64,000 bases of DNA from Comamonas koreensis (GCF_021026195.1 NZ_JAJNCT010000029.1:1-64000); one strand, 5' to 3'. Counted from the first letter of the stretch, positions 17,966 through 27,487 are shown. The notes: a model not told the origin generated them from the sequence alone. A program made the numbers and translations.

Positions 17966-19216
17966 TTAGGCGGCGGGTTTGGAGCCATCGTTGGCTGCCT
18001 GCTGCGCTTCACTCTTGAGCTCGGACTTGTTGGTCATGGGCACATCCTGCGGGGCCACCACGGCACCGGGGCGCACGCGCTGCAGGCCGTTGACCACAAT
18101 GCGCTCGCCGGCCTTCAGGCCCGAGGTCACCAGGCGCAGGCCTTCAAACGGCGCACCCAGCTGCACTTCGCGGTACTCGGCCTTGTTGCCCTCGCCCACC
18201 ACCAGCACAAACTTCTTGCTCTGGTCCGTGCCCACGGCACGCTCGTTGATCAGCAGGGCTTGCTGGCTGTGGGGCTGGCCCATGCGCACGCGGGCAAACT
18301 GGCCGGCCATCAGCGCGCCGTCGGCGTTGTCAAACACCGCACGCACCCGCACGGTGCCGCTGCGCGCATCCACCTGGTTGTCAATCAGCTGCAGGTGGCC
18401 CTTGTAAGGCGTGGCGCCGCTGGTGCCCACCCCCATCTGCACGGGAATGCTCTCGATCAGCGCACGGGCGCTCTTGCCCTGGCGCAGGCCTTGCAGCGCA
18501 TTGGTCACGATCTGCTCGTCGGCATCAAAGCTGGCGTACATGGGGTTGACGGAGACCAAGGTCGTCAGCACTGGCGCGCCGGCACCGGCGCTGACCAGGT
18601 TGCCCACGGTCACATCGATGCGGCCCATCTTGCCGGCCACGGGCGCGCGCACCTGGGTGTAGCCCAGGTTGAGCTTGGCCGTTTGCAGTGCGGCCTGGGC
18701 AGCACGCAGGTTGGCGTCTGCTTCGCGGCGGGCGTTGGTACGCTCGTCCAGTTCCTTTTGTGCAATGGCGCGCTCTTCCCACAGACGGGCGGCACGTTCG
18801 GCTTCGCTTTGCGAATAGCCCATGCGTGCCTTGGCCGCCACCACCTGGGCTTCGGCACGGTCTACCTCAGCGGCGTAAGGTGCGGGATCGACCGTGAAAA
18901 GCAGATCACCCGCCTTGACCAGGGCGCCTTCCTTGAAGTGCACCGCCTGCAGCGCACCGGCTACACGGGGGCGCACATCGACGCGCTGCACGGCTTCGAG
19001 CCGGCCGGAGAATTCATCCCACAGCTGCACGTCCTGCTGCAGCACCTGCGCAACGGATACGGGCATCGCGGGCGGCGCGGCGGCCTCGGCCGGCGCACTC
19101 GCGTGCGAGCTTTGCAGGCCCACAGCCGTGCCGCCTGCAGCCACCACGGCAGCTGCCAGACCGATGGCCGTCCACCAGCGGCGTTGAGGGGAAGTCGAAG
19201 TTTTGTTGTTGCTCAT
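17966..19216 (-). CDS. RND efflux periplasmic adaptor (membrane fusion protein)
   Basis: 416 residues. An N-terminal membrane anchor (WWTAIGLAAAVVAAGGTAVG) precedes the opening block LWDEFSGRLEAVQRVDVRPR, which is characteristic of the MexE/OqxA branch. A split lipoyl domain (VHFKEGALVKAGDLLF ... LNLGYTQVRAPVAGKMG), helical hairpin, beta-barrel and membrane-proximal domain follow. AGGA sits 7 bases before the ATG at 19216, which I prefer to an upstream TTG two codons away. It is first in the operon, so the promoter must lie in the ~380 bases upstream. Confidence 0.93.
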   Translation of the reverse strand: MSNNKTSTSPQRRWWTAIGLAAAVVAAGGTAVGLQSSHASAPAEAAAPPAMPVSVAQVLQQDVQLWDEFSGRLEAVQRVDVRPRVAGALQAVHFKEGALVKAGDLLFTVDPAPYAAEVDRAEAQVVAAKARMGYSQSEAERAARLWEERAIAQKELDERTNARREADANLRAAQAALQTAKLNLGYTQVRAPVAGKMGRIDVTVGNLVSAGAGAPVLTTLVSVNPMYASFDADEQIVTNALQGLRQGKSARALIESIPVQMGVGTSGATPYKGHLQLIDNQVDARSGTVRVRAVFDNADGALMAGQFARVRMGQPHSQQALLINERAVGTDQSKKFVLVVGEGNKAEYREVQLGAPFEGLRLVTSGLKAGERIVVNGLQRVRPGAVVAPQDVPMTNKSELKSEAQQAANDGSKPAA

Positions 19217-19597
19217 GGCCAAGTCCTGATGTGTGCGTGAATAGTTTTTGAGGTTTCTTGCGGCAACGGCATGCCCCTGCGGCTACAAAAGCCGACAGAA
19301 AATCCGTGCCACAGTGGAGCCTCTGCAAAACTCCCTGCCTTGGTCTGAACGTGGTCTCGGGCGATCCGCTGCGTTGTCTTCCTTGTCAATAGCTACGGCT
19401 ATTGACTGCAAAAGACGCCTTGCGGCTCATCCCGATCCACGTCCATCCCACTGGGCGAGGGTTTGGCAAAATCTCCACACGGCAATGCGTTGCGAGAAAG
19501 CGTTCTTTAAGGGTTGTGAAGGCGCAGCCGCCCGCCGCCGCTCCCCGGGCTTTACCGGAGAGTGGCGCAGCTCTTGCCTTGCGCTTCGTTCAGGGGA
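19217..19597. other. Intergenic region upstream of the efflux operon, with hairpin
   Basis: I see no gene here. A perfect hairpin lies at 19385-19406 (9-base arms GTCAATAGC / GCTATTGAC, loop TACG) with no T run. The region should hold the efflux promoter and possibly a regulator site, but no recognised operator was found. Confidence 0.5.
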
Positions 19598-20449
19598 TCA
19601 GGCTTGCGCCCGACATCGGGATGTCTCGAAGAAAAGTGCCAGTTGTTCCAGCACTGCCCCGGCACAGGGACAGGGCTCGGGAGCACGGGGCTCCAGCAAT
19701 GCATCGGGCCACTGTTGCGCGACCTTGAATACATGCTGCTGCACCAGATGACCGGCTGCCTGCAGGCGGCTGGCATAGGCCAGTGCCTCGTCGTGCATCG
19801 GGTCTTTATCGCCCACCATGATGAGCGTTGCCGGTAGACCAGCCAGGCGCTGTGCCATCGCAGGCACCGCGTAGGGATGGACGCCGTCATAGGTGCAGCC
19901 CAGGAACTTGCTCCAGCCCTCGGCCCATTTGCATTCCGTCGCATCGCCATTGGCAGCGCGAAGCGATGCCGTGCCGGCGCAGGGATTGAGCATGGGTGAG
20001 AGCAGGATCTGCCCCGCCAGCGGCGGATGGCGTTGATCACGCGCCATCAGACACACGCCGGCAGCCAGGTTGGCGCCCGCCTCCTCACCAGCCACATACA
20101 TCGGCGCACCTTTGCCGGCAAGGCGTGTGCGATGTTTGTAGCTCCACTGGAGCATTTCATATCCGATCTCCAATGGACGCGGAAATGGATGCTCAGGTGA
20201 GAGCGGGTATGCCACCGACACCACACGGGCCCCTGCTGTTGCCAGCAGACCCGCAACGGTGCAGCCACTGTCCAGATCGCCTTCGACAAAGGCGCCGCCA
20301 TGAAAATGCAGCACCAGCGGCGAAGGCTCGCCGGACTTGCCTTTGCTACCGTACAGACGCACGGCCACCGACTCGCCCGACGCCGTCGGAGCGACGGTAT
20401 CGATGAAGTCAGGAGCCGGTGAACTGGTTTTTACGGTGGTGTCAGACAT
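19598..20449 (-). CDS. Alpha/beta-hydrolase fold protein, HSL-like, catalytic serine absent
   Basis: 283 residues with the hormone-sensitive-lipase-type opening: the oxyanion motif HGGAF (residues 50-54) and the SPEHPFPRPLE block are intact. The nucleophile elbow, normally GDSAG, reads GEEAG (121-125), placing Glu123 where Ser should be. The C-terminal region where the catalytic His normally sits (a HGF-like motif) reads HVFKVAQQW and shows no clear equivalent. GDKDPMHDEAL may retain the acid. I infer a non-hydrolytic pseudo-enzyme or altered chemistry. It is divergent from a LysR gene, which may control it. Confidence 0.8.
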   Translation of the reverse strand: MSDTTVKTSSPAPDFIDTVAPTASGESVAVRLYGSKGKSGEPSPLVLHFHGGAFVEGDLDSGCTVAGLLATAGARVVSVAYPLSPEHPFPRPLEIGYEMLQWSYKHRTRLAGKGAPMYVAGEEAGANLAAGVCLMARDQRHPPLAGQILLSPMLNPCAGTASLRAANGDATECKWAEGWSKFLGCTYDGVHPYAVPAMAQRLAGLPATLIMVGDKDPMHDEALAYASRLQAAGHLVQQHVFKVAQQWPDALLEPRAPEPCPCAGAVLEQLALFFETSRCRAQA

Positions 20450-20622
20450 AAGCTAGCCCAGTGGAAAGTAGGCATGAGTAAATGTAGTTGCGTTGCCGCA
20501 GCCGATCAATCCGCAAATTATGGCCGCACTATTTCCAAATCAGGAACAATGGCAGGATCTTTGGCATGTGAGAATCCACCTACGTTTGGCGCGCGCGTGC
20601 GCGACAGTGCAAGGAGAGGCAG

Positions 20623-21537
20623 ATGGATCAGATACAGGCAATGCGGGTGTTCGCGCGGGTCGTGGAGTCGGGCACATTCACGCTCGCAGCCACCTCGCTG
20701 CAGCTGCCCAAGGCCAGTGTGACCAAGCATGTGCAGGCGCTGGAAGACCGGCTGCGGGTCAAGCTGCTCAACCGCACCACCCGCCGCGTGACGGTGACCA
20801 CCGATGGCGCTGCCTACTACGACCGTGCCGTGCGGCTGCTGAGCGATTTTGACGAGCTAGAAGCCAGCATGAGCCAGGTGCGGGCAGCGCCACGCGGGCG
20901 CCTGCGTGTCGACGTCGGCACGTCGATCGCCCGGCTTCTGGTGATTCCGCAGCTGGCGACCTTTCAGGCGCGCTACCCCGACATCCAGATCGACCTGGGC
21001 GTGACCGACCGCACCGTGGACCTGATTGCCGACAACGTCGATTGCGTAGTGCGCGGCGGCGAGCTGCGCGACCAGTCATTGGTGGCACGCCGTGTCGGGA
21101 ACGTGGAATTTTTGACGGTGGCCTCGCCCGCCTATTTGCGGCGCCAGGGCACGCCGCAGCATCCGCGCGACCTGGAAAACGGCCACAACAGTGTGATTTA
21201 CTTCTCGCCAGTCACCCAGCGCCGCTATCCGCTGGAGTTCCAGCACAACGGTGAGAGCATCGAGATTGCCAACCCATCGACCTTGGCTATCAACGAGGCC
21301 AACGCCTACACCACCAGCTTGATCAGCGGCCAGGGTGTGGGCCAGATCACCAGCTACCAGGCGCGCGATTACCTCCAAAGCGGCCAGCTGGTGCAGATCC
21401 TGCCGGAATGGACCCAGCCGTTGCTGCCGGTATATGTTGTATACCCGCCCAACTCCCATTTGAGTGCCAAGGTGCGGGCCTTTGTCGATTGGGTGGTGGA
21501 GATTTTTGCGGCCGATCCCCTGCTGCAGTGCAAATAG
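20623..21537 (+). CDS. LysR-family transcriptional regulator
   Basis: 304 residues. The N-terminal winged helix-turn-helix is clear (MDQIQAMRVFARVVESGTFT, then AATSLQLPKASVTKHVQALE), followed by a LysR substrate domain starting around residue 90 (PRGRLRVDVGTSIARLLVIP). It belongs to the large AaeR/DmlR-like branch. It is divergent from the pseudo-hydrolase gene with a 173-base gap that should contain its operators. The inducer is unknown. It converges with the CbiX-ferredoxin gene, 14 bases apart. Confidence 0.92.
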   Translation: MDQIQAMRVFARVVESGTFTLAATSLQLPKASVTKHVQALEDRLRVKLLNRTTRRVTVTTDGAAYYDRAVRLLSDFDELEASMSQVRAAPRGRLRVDVGTSIARLLVIPQLATFQARYPDIQIDLGVTDRTVDLIADNVDCVVRGGELRDQSLVARRVGNVEFLTVASPAYLRRQGTPQHPRDLENGHNSVIYFSPVTQRRYPLEFQHNGESIEIANPSTLAINEANAYTTSLISGQGVGQITSYQARDYLQSGQLVQILPEWTQPLLPVYVVYPPNSHLSAKVRAFVDWVVEIFAADPLLQCK

Positions 21538-21550
21538 CGCGGCGCTGCGC

Positions 21551-22348
21551 TTATTGATCCGATTCGCTGCAGGGCGGAAGTACCTGGAGCGTATGCACCC
21601 GGTGGGCCGCACAGGCCTCGCTGCCCTCCATATGGCTTTTGAGCACCGGCACCAGGCTGTCTTCATCGAGGTTGCCGTACCAGACGCCTTCGGGGTAGAC
21701 GATCATCAGCGGCCCCTGGTTGCAGGGGTACTGGCAGCTGGTCTGCAGCAACTGCAGCTGCTGTTTGAGGGGCGCGCTTGCCTGCACCGCCTGGCTGAGC
21801 CGGGGCCATAGCGCTGCGGCACCCTTGGCCACGCAGCGCGGCCCCATGCACCACAGCACATGGCGCTGGTGGGCGGGCACCGTGCTCCAGGCCACCGGGT
21901 CGGTTTGCCAACCCTCTTCGCCCTCCTCGGCCACCACATCAGGCTGTACGGTGGCGAGTGCCAGGTGGTTCAGCAAGGCAGGCACCAGGCCATCCCACTG
22001 CAGCAGCGGCTGCGCAAATACCAGCCGGGGCCGGGCATGGCCGGGCTGGCTGGCCAGCCAGCGCCTGGCGACCTTATGCAGCCAGCGTCGCAGCGCGGGC
22101 TCGTCGGGCACCATCGTGGGCTGGATGACGATGGTCTGCAGCGCCAGATCGGCCGGCGCAAGGGCAGCGCTCAGGCTGTCAAGCGCCTCGGGCAAGGCCG
22201 GCTGGTTGCGGTCCACAAAGGCCAGTTGCATAGCCAGGTCGGGGTCTGCCTGCTGGCAGGCCTGCAGCAAGGCCTGCAATTCGTTCTTGGCAGCAGACCC
22301 CAGGCCACCCCGGCCCAGCAGCAACAAGGCATCAGGTTTTTTAGCCAT
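21551..22348 (-). CDS. CbiX-like chelatase domain fused to thioredoxin-like [2Fe-2S] ferredoxin
   Basis: 265 residues in two parts. Residues 1 to ~130 resemble the CbiX/SirB chelatase fold (ALLLLGRGGLGSAAKNELQA, then FVDRNQPALPEALDSL). Residues ~165-250 contain LWCMGPRCVAKGA and TSCQYPCNQGPLMIVYPEGV, the four-cysteine pattern of thioredoxin-like [2Fe-2S] ferredoxins. It is the last gene of the riboswitch-led uptake operon and overlaps the ATPase gene by 8 bases. A role in cobalt or corrinoid handling is inferred from the domains and operon. The usual catalytic His of CbiX is not obvious here, so chelatase activity is uncertain. Confidence 0.75.
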   Translation of the reverse strand: MAKKPDALLLLGRGGLGSAAKNELQALLQACQQADPDLAMQLAFVDRNQPALPEALDSLSAALAPADLALQTIVIQPTMVPDEPALRRWLHKVARRWLASQPGHARPRLVFAQPLLQWDGLVPALLNHLALATVQPDVVAEEGEEGWQTDPVAWSTVPAHQRHVLWCMGPRCVAKGAAALWPRLSQAVQASAPLKQQLQLLQTSCQYPCNQGPLMIVYPEGVWYGNLDEDSLVPVLKSHMEGSEACAAHRVHTLQVLPPCSESDQ

Positions 22349-23132
22349 GGGGCTTGTCCATCCAGTAGCTCACACGCGCCTTGTCTAGGCGCGGATGGCG
22401 GTCCACCTGCGCCTCGACCTGGAACACGCGTGCAATGGTTGCTGGCGTCAGCACCTGCTCGGGTGTGCCTTCGGCGTCGATGGCGCCGGCCTGCATCACA
22501 TAGATGCGGTCACAGAACTGCGCGGCCAGGTTCAGGTCATGCACCACGATTAGCACGGTGCAGCCCGAGGCGCGCACCAGGCTGAGCAGCTCCAGCTGGA
22601 ACTGGATGTCCAGGTGGTTGGTGGGCTCGTCCAGAAACAGCAGCTGCGGCTGCTGGGCCAGCGCACGGGCGAGCAGCACCCTTTGGCGCTCACCACCCGA
22701 GAGCGATGACAGCAGATGGTCGGCCAGGCGGCTGGCCCGCACCTGCGCCAGGCAGGCGCTGACGATGGCCTTGTCCTCGGCACTGTCGCGCGCCCAGCGC
22801 GACTGGTGTGGAAAGCGGCCCATCATCACCAGCTCCTGCACCGTGCAGTCAAAGCCCAGGCCCGTATCCTGGCCCAGCACCGCCGCCTGCTGCGCAAACT
22901 GCCGCGCGCTCATCTGCCAGATGTCGCGGCCCTGCAGCTGTATCTGGCCACCGGCCTCGGGCTGCAGCACACGGTAGAGCATGCGCATCAAGGTTGATTT
23001 ACCGCAGCCATTGGGGCCCACCAGGCCGACACATTCGCCCTGCGCCACCTGCAGGCTGGCCTGGCGCACAATCTGCGTGGCCTGGGCGCCGTGGCCGGCG
23101 GTCCAGGACAGTTGCTTGGCCGTCAGCATCAT
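22341..23132 (-). CDS. ABC transporter ATP-binding protein, BtuD/FecE type
   Basis: About 263 residues: Walker A GLVGPNGCGKSTLMR, signature LSGGERQRVLLARAL, Walker B LLFLDEPTNHLDI and an H-loop HDLNLAAQFCDR, all as in the vitamin B12, haem and siderophore importers. The start at 23132 overlaps the permease stop as ATGA, indicating coupling; the frame extends to 23168 but that would run well into the permease gene. The operon leader makes cobalamin or another corrinoid the likeliest cargo. Confidence 0.9.
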   Translation of the reverse strand: MMLTAKQLSWTAGHGAQATQIVRQASLQVAQGECVGLVGPNGCGKSTLMRMLYRVLQPEAGGQIQLQGRDIWQMSARQFAQQAAVLGQDTGLGFDCTVQELVMMGRFPHQSRWARDSAEDKAIVSACLAQVRASRLADHLLSSLSGGERQRVLLARALAQQPQLLFLDEPTNHLDIQFQLELLSLVRASGCTVLIVVHDLNLAAQFCDRIYVMQAGAIDAEGTPEQVLTPATIARVFQVEAQVDRHPRLDKARVSYWMDKPHG

Positions 23133-24262
23133 GCGCTGCCTCCGGGGATCGCCGTGGTGCGGCGCCACAGCATCCAGATAAAGAAGGGCCCGCCAATGAG
23201 CGACGTGATGACGCCCACCGGCAGCTCGCTGGGCGAAAACCAGGTGCGGGCGGCCAGATCGACCAATACCAAAAAGCTTGCACCCATCAAGGCGCTGACG
23301 GGCAGAACGCGGCGGTGGTCACTGCCCACCAGCATGCGGGTGATGTGGGGAATGACCAGGCCGACAAAACCGATGGCACCGCTGACTGCCACCATGGTGC
23401 CCGTCAGCAAGGACACCACCACGAACAATTGCAGGCGCAGGCTGGCAGTGTTCAATCCCAGCGTGGCAGCGCCCTCGTCGCCAATCAACAAGGCATTGAG
23501 CTGGCGGGCGCAGAGCAGCAGCCACAGCAGGCCCAGGCCCAGTACGGCAGCGGGCAGGCCCAGCGCACTCCACTGGGTTGCTGCCAGGCTGCCCAGGGTC
23601 CAGGTCAGCAGCGCATTGGCCAGCTCGCGCTGGCCTGCCGTCAAGGTGATTAGGCTGGTCACACCCATTAGCATGTAGCCAATGGCCACACCGCTCAGGA
23701 TCAGCCGGGTGGCATGCAGGCGCCCTTGCTGCTGGGCCAGCGCATAGACCAGCGCAGTGGCCAGCAACGCGCCAACAAAGGCGCCTGCGGTGATGGCATA
23801 GATACCTACCATCGCCAAACTGCCATAGGCCAGCACCGACACCGCCCCCACTGACGCGCCGGAGGACACACCGAGCATGTAGGGATCGGCCAGCGGGTTG
23901 CGCACCATCGCCTGCATCACCACGCCGACCACGGCCAAGCCGGCGCCCACCAGCGCTGCCAGCAGCACCCGGGGCATGCGCACCATCCAGACAATCTGGT
24001 AATGCTGCTGGCTGATGCCGCCCTGCCCTGCATCGGGCTGCCAGCCGCCGCCCAGCAACTGCTGGCTGACGACGGACCATACGGTGGAGGCATGCAGCGA
24101 TGCCGAGCCCCAGGTGATGGCGGCCAGGCTGCTGGCCAGCAGCAAGACCAGCAGCAGCAACAGGCACAGCGCCAAGGACCAGGGCTTGCGCCGCTGGCGT
24201 TCATGCTGGCCGTCGCAGCCGGGCGCATGGCTCACTGCTTGGACTCCGCCGCTGGCAGCCAT
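23129..24262 (-). CDS. ABC transporter permease, BtuC/FecCD type
   Basis: About 377 residues with roughly ten membrane segments. Family blocks are GGSWQPD..., RMPRVLLAALVGAGLAVVGVVMQAMVRNPLADPYMLGVSSGAS (read in two parts) and the C-terminal PVSALMGASFLVLVDLAART. The frame is open to 24481, but the extra N terminus is charged and antisense-like. Candidate starts are the ATG at 24262, overlapping the binding-protein gene by 31 bases, and a GTG at 24235 forming a GTGA overlap with its stop. The latter is just as plausible. Confidence 0.88.
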   Translation of the reverse strand: MAASGGVQAVSHAPGCDGQHERQRRKPWSLALCLLLLLVLLLASSLAAITWGSASLHASTVWSVVSQQLLGGGWQPDAGQGGISQQHYQIVWMVRMPRVLLAALVGAGLAVVGVVMQAMVRNPLADPYMLGVSSGASVGAVSVLAYGSLAMVGIYAITAGAFVGALLATALVYALAQQQGRLHATRLILSGVAIGYMLMGVTSLITLTAGQRELANALLTWTLGSLAATQWSALGLPAAVLGLGLLWLLLCARQLNALLIGDEGAATLGLNTASLRLQLFVVVSLLTGTMVAVSGAIGFVGLVIPHITRMLVGSDHRRVLPVSALMGASFLVLVDLAARTWFSPSELPVGVITSLIGGPFFIWMLWRRTTAIPGGSA

Positions 24263-25335
24263 GGCACCGGGTCCACGGTGATGCGGCGATCCGGGTGCAA
24301 GGCAGCAGCCAGGCGCTGCGCCACGTTCACGTTGCGCGGCCCTGGCGTGGCCTCGGCATAGCTGATGACGAAAAAGCGCTGCTCGCGAATGGCCGACACC
24401 CCCGCCAGCTCCGGCTTGGCGCGCAGAAAATCGATCTTGCCCTGTGCGCTGGGCTGGCCGTAGTCGATGATGATGATCCACTCGGGGTCCCGAGTGATCA
24501 CATCCTCCCAGTTGCCCTTGGGCCAGTTGCTGGCGATGTCGGCAAAGATATTGCTGCCGCCGGCCGCATCGATCATGGCCTGGGGCATGCCAAAGCCGCC
24601 CACCGTGGTGGGGATCTTCTCGCCACTGTCAAACACAAAGACGCGTGGTTGCTGGGTGTTGCCTTGCATCTGCGCAGCCAGCTGGTCGATCGAGGCCTGC
24701 AGCTTGGCCATCTGCGGCTGCGCCTGGGGCTCGATGTCAAAGATGCGCGCCACATTGCGCAGGTCCGCCAAGGTGTCGCCCAGCGCCACACGCTCGCGCT
24801 TTTGCACGTGGATGCAGGACTCGGACAGCACATAGCTGGCCACGCCATGCTGGGCCAGCAGCTCGGGCGTGATACCGCCAGGGCGGAACCCATAGCTCCA
24901 GCCGCCGAACACAAAGTCGGCGCGGGCCGCCAGCATGTTTTCCAGGTTCATGTCCTGCGACGAGAGCTTGGGCACCTGGGCCAGTTGGGCCAACACCTCG
25001 GGGCTGATCTCCTTGCGCGACGGTATCCCCGAGTAGCCGACCAGCTTGGGCCCCAGTCCCAGGAACAGGAACATCTCGGTGATGTTCACATCGTGCGTGA
25101 TGGCGCGCTGCGGTACCCGGTCATAGCGCTGGGGCTGGCCGCAGACATCAATTACCAGCGGCACAGCCCGCAGGCCTGCGGGCGCGGCAGCCGCCGCGCT
25201 GGCGATGGGGACTGCTGCTGCCTGGGTTGGGCGGCTGGGCGGCTGCGGGCCGGCCGGCTGGTCACAGCCGGCCAGCACCAGGGCGGCGGCTGCCGCCAGC
25301 GCGCGCAGCGTGTGCCGGGAGGTGCTTGGTGTCAT
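24232..25335 (-). CDS. ABC transporter substrate-binding lipoprotein, BtuF/FepB type
   Basis: 367 residues. A lipoprotein signal ends in LVLAGCDQ, so in this Gram-negative context it is a membrane-tethered periplasmic receptor. The helical-backbone binding fold follows: YDRVPQRAITHDVNITEMFLFLG, a central YVLSESC segment, and EWIIIIDYGQPSAQGKIDFL near the end. It lies 13 bases after the TonB receptor gene and overlaps the permease gene. A corrinoid ligand is inferred from the riboswitch; siderophores use the same fold. Confidence 0.88.
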   Translation of the reverse strand: MTPSTSRHTLRALAAAAALVLAGCDQPAGPQPPSRPTQAAAVPIASAAAAAPAGLRAVPLVIDVCGQPQRYDRVPQRAITHDVNITEMFLFLGLGPKLVGYSGIPSRKEISPEVLAQLAQVPKLSSQDMNLENMLAARADFVFGGWSYGFRPGGITPELLAQHGVASYVLSESCIHVQKRERVALGDTLADLRNVARIFDIEPQAQPQMAKLQASIDQLAAQMQGNTQQPRVFVFDSGEKIPTTVGGFGMPQAMIDAAGGSNIFADIASNWPKGNWEDVITRDPEWIIIIDYGQPSAQGKIDFLRAKPELAGVSAIREQRFFVISYAEATPGPRNVNVAQRLAAALHPDRRITVDPVPWLPAAESKQ

Positions 25336-25348
25336 GCCTGTGCCTTGC

Positions 25349-27487
25349 TCAGAAACGCAGATGGGCCATCAGCTCAAAGCTGCGGCCGTTGCCCATCAGC
25401 CATTGCGAGCCGTAGGACGATGCAGCATAGCGCTTGTTGGTCAGATTGCGGCCCACCAAGTTCAAGGTGGTGCTGCGGTTCAGGTTCCAGCCCAGTACCG
25501 CATCGGCCAACGTGTAGGCAGGCAGCTGCGTAGTATTGGCATTGCTGGTGTAGCGGCTGGCGACATGGCGCAGGCCCAGCGATGCACGCCAGTCCCCCGT
25601 CTGGTAATGGGCCCAGGCATTGGCTGTGTAGCGTGGCACATTGGCGGGCTGGTTGCCGGCGCGGTCAATGGCGGTGGCGCCTTCGAGCAGCTCGTCAAAC
25701 TGCGCATCCACATAGGCCAGGTTGCCCTCGAAGCGCCAGGACTGGGTCGCCCGCCAGCTACCCGCCAGCTCGATACCCTTGGACGACTGCTTGCCACCCT
25801 GGATCGACAGCGCTGGGCGGTCCGGATCGCGCGTGATGATGTCCTTCTTGCGGATGTCGAAGACCGCCAGGGTCCATTCGCCCTGGTCATTGGGCAGTTG
25901 CTGCTTGATGCCCACTTCCACCTGGCGGCCCTTGCTCAGGGTGAAGCCGGTTTGCGACTGGCTCAGCGACAGCAGGCTGGTGACCGGGTCATGGCCGGTG
26001 CTGACCTGGGCGTACACGCTGGTGTTCTGGTCCAGCTTGTGGGTCAGGCCCAGGCGCCAGGAGGTGCCGCCCAAGGTCTTGTCAAAACGGGCCTGGCTGA
26101 GCAGGTCCATGCGGTCAAAGTCATACAGGTCGCGGCGCACGCCGGCCATCAGCAGCCACTGCGTGCCCAGCTTCCAGGCGTCTTCGAGGTAGAAGGCGTT
26201 CTGGCGGATGCGCGAGGTCATGCGCGCCTTGTAGGGGTCCGGGCTGTTCCAGTAGCCACTGGTGCCACCGGTCAGCGGCACATCGGACTCGCCGGCATAC
26301 GGGGAGTTGTTGAGGGCGGTGAACTTGGCCTGCGACACGTCCCAGCCCATCGCAAACTCGTGCTGGCCGGGCTTGAACACGGCGCCCAGGCGGTTGCCGC
26401 TTTGCTCCAGATCGTGGCCGATCTCCAGGTAATCGTAGCGGTGAACCGTGCGGGTGCCGGCATCGTAGTCGTAGCCTTCGATGTTCTTCCAGTGGCGGTC
26501 GGCCTTCATGTGGTAGGTCTCGTTGCGCAGCACCAGCGCGTCGCTGACGTTCCACTCGGCCTTGAGCTTGTAGCGCTCGTCCTTGTAGTGGATGTCGCTG
26601 TCGAGGACGTTGAAATTGCGGTCGCGCAGTGCCGCCACCGGCTTGCCATCAACGACCGGGGTGCCAAAGTAGCGCTCGGGCCGCTGATCGCTGACATCGG
26701 CCGTCAGGTCCAGGCGCAGGTCACTGTTGGCCTGCCAGCGGATGGCGCTCATCAGCTTCTTGCTGTCGCTGTTGCCCAGCTGGCGCTCGCCGTCCGTGCG
26801 ATCACCGTAGACATCCAGGCGGTAGCTCAGGCTGTCGCTCAGTGCGCCGGTGGTGCCCAGGCCTGCACGGGCCGTGCCATGGGAGCCAGCGCCCAGCAAC
26901 ACTTCAGACGAGCTGGTGCGGCTGGGCTCCTTGCGTACCGCGTTGACGGTGGCGCCCATGGTGCCACTGCCATACATCAGCGATGCGGGTCCGCGCAGCA
27001 CATCAAAACGCTCATAGCCCCAGCTGGAATTGGGATAGGCCACTGTGCCCGCAGCCACGCCCAGGGTCAGACCGTCTTCGGCCACGCCCACTGAGTTGAC
27101 GCCGGTAAAGCCACGGCTGGAGAACGACAGGCCACCGTTGCCGGGCGTGCCGTTGACGCTCAGGCCCACGCTGCGGCCCACGGCGTCCACCACCTCGTAG
27201 TCGGCGCGCTCCTGGATCTGCACGGCCGAGACCGAGCTGACGCTGGCTGGCAGGTCCTGCAGCGGTACGGCCAGCTTGCTGGCCGAGGTGGATGGCAGCT
27301 GGAGCGCATTGGGCTCGCTGCGCTTGTCGGTCACCACCACTTCAGACAGCGATGCCTCTTGCGCATGGGCCACCGCCATGCCCAAGGCAGGCAAACACAA
27401 AACACAGGAGCTGCCAACCAGGCGCAAGGAGGAAGAGAGCCGTCCGGCTGCCAGGAGCCGGTTTTTCGGAAAAGGAACTGCAGTCAT
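25349..27487 (-). CDS. TonB-dependent outer-membrane receptor (corrinoid or siderophore type)
   Basis: 712 residues. A signal peptide is followed by a TonB-box-like LSEVVVTDKR, a plug domain (VPLQDLPASVSSVSAVQIQE, then ERFDVLRGPASLMYGSGTMG) and a 22-strand barrel ending in the aromatic C terminus MAHLRF. The frame is open to 27628; I chose the ATG at 27487 (MTAVPFPKNRLL), which starts a sensible signal peptide and leaves a riboswitch leader upstream. Sequence style is closer to siderophore receptors, but the AdoCbl riboswitch argues for cobalamin or a related corrinoid. Confidence 0.9.
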   Translation of the reverse strand: MTAVPFPKNRLLAAGRLSSSLRLVGSSCVLCLPALGMAVAHAQEASLSEVVVTDKRSEPNALQLPSTSASKLAVPLQDLPASVSSVSAVQIQERADYEVVDAVGRSVGLSVNGTPGNGGLSFSSRGFTGVNSVGVAEDGLTLGVAAGTVAYPNSSWGYERFDVLRGPASLMYGSGTMGATVNAVRKEPSRTSSSEVLLGAGSHGTARAGLGTTGALSDSLSYRLDVYGDRTDGERQLGNSDSKKLMSAIRWQANSDLRLDLTADVSDQRPERYFGTPVVDGKPVAALRDRNFNVLDSDIHYKDERYKLKAEWNVSDALVLRNETYHMKADRHWKNIEGYDYDAGTRTVHRYDYLEIGHDLEQSGNRLGAVFKPGQHEFAMGWDVSQAKFTALNNSPYAGESDVPLTGGTSGYWNSPDPYKARMTSRIRQNAFYLEDAWKLGTQWLLMAGVRRDLYDFDRMDLLSQARFDKTLGGTSWRLGLTHKLDQNTSVYAQVSTGHDPVTSLLSLSQSQTGFTLSKGRQVEVGIKQQLPNDQGEWTLAVFDIRKKDIITRDPDRPALSIQGGKQSSKGIELAGSWRATQSWRFEGNLAYVDAQFDELLEGATAIDRAGNQPANVPRYTANAWAHYQTGDWRASLGLRHVASRYTSNANTTQLPAYTLADAVLGWNLNRSTTLNLVGRNLTNKRYAASSYGSQWLMGNGRSFELMAHLRF

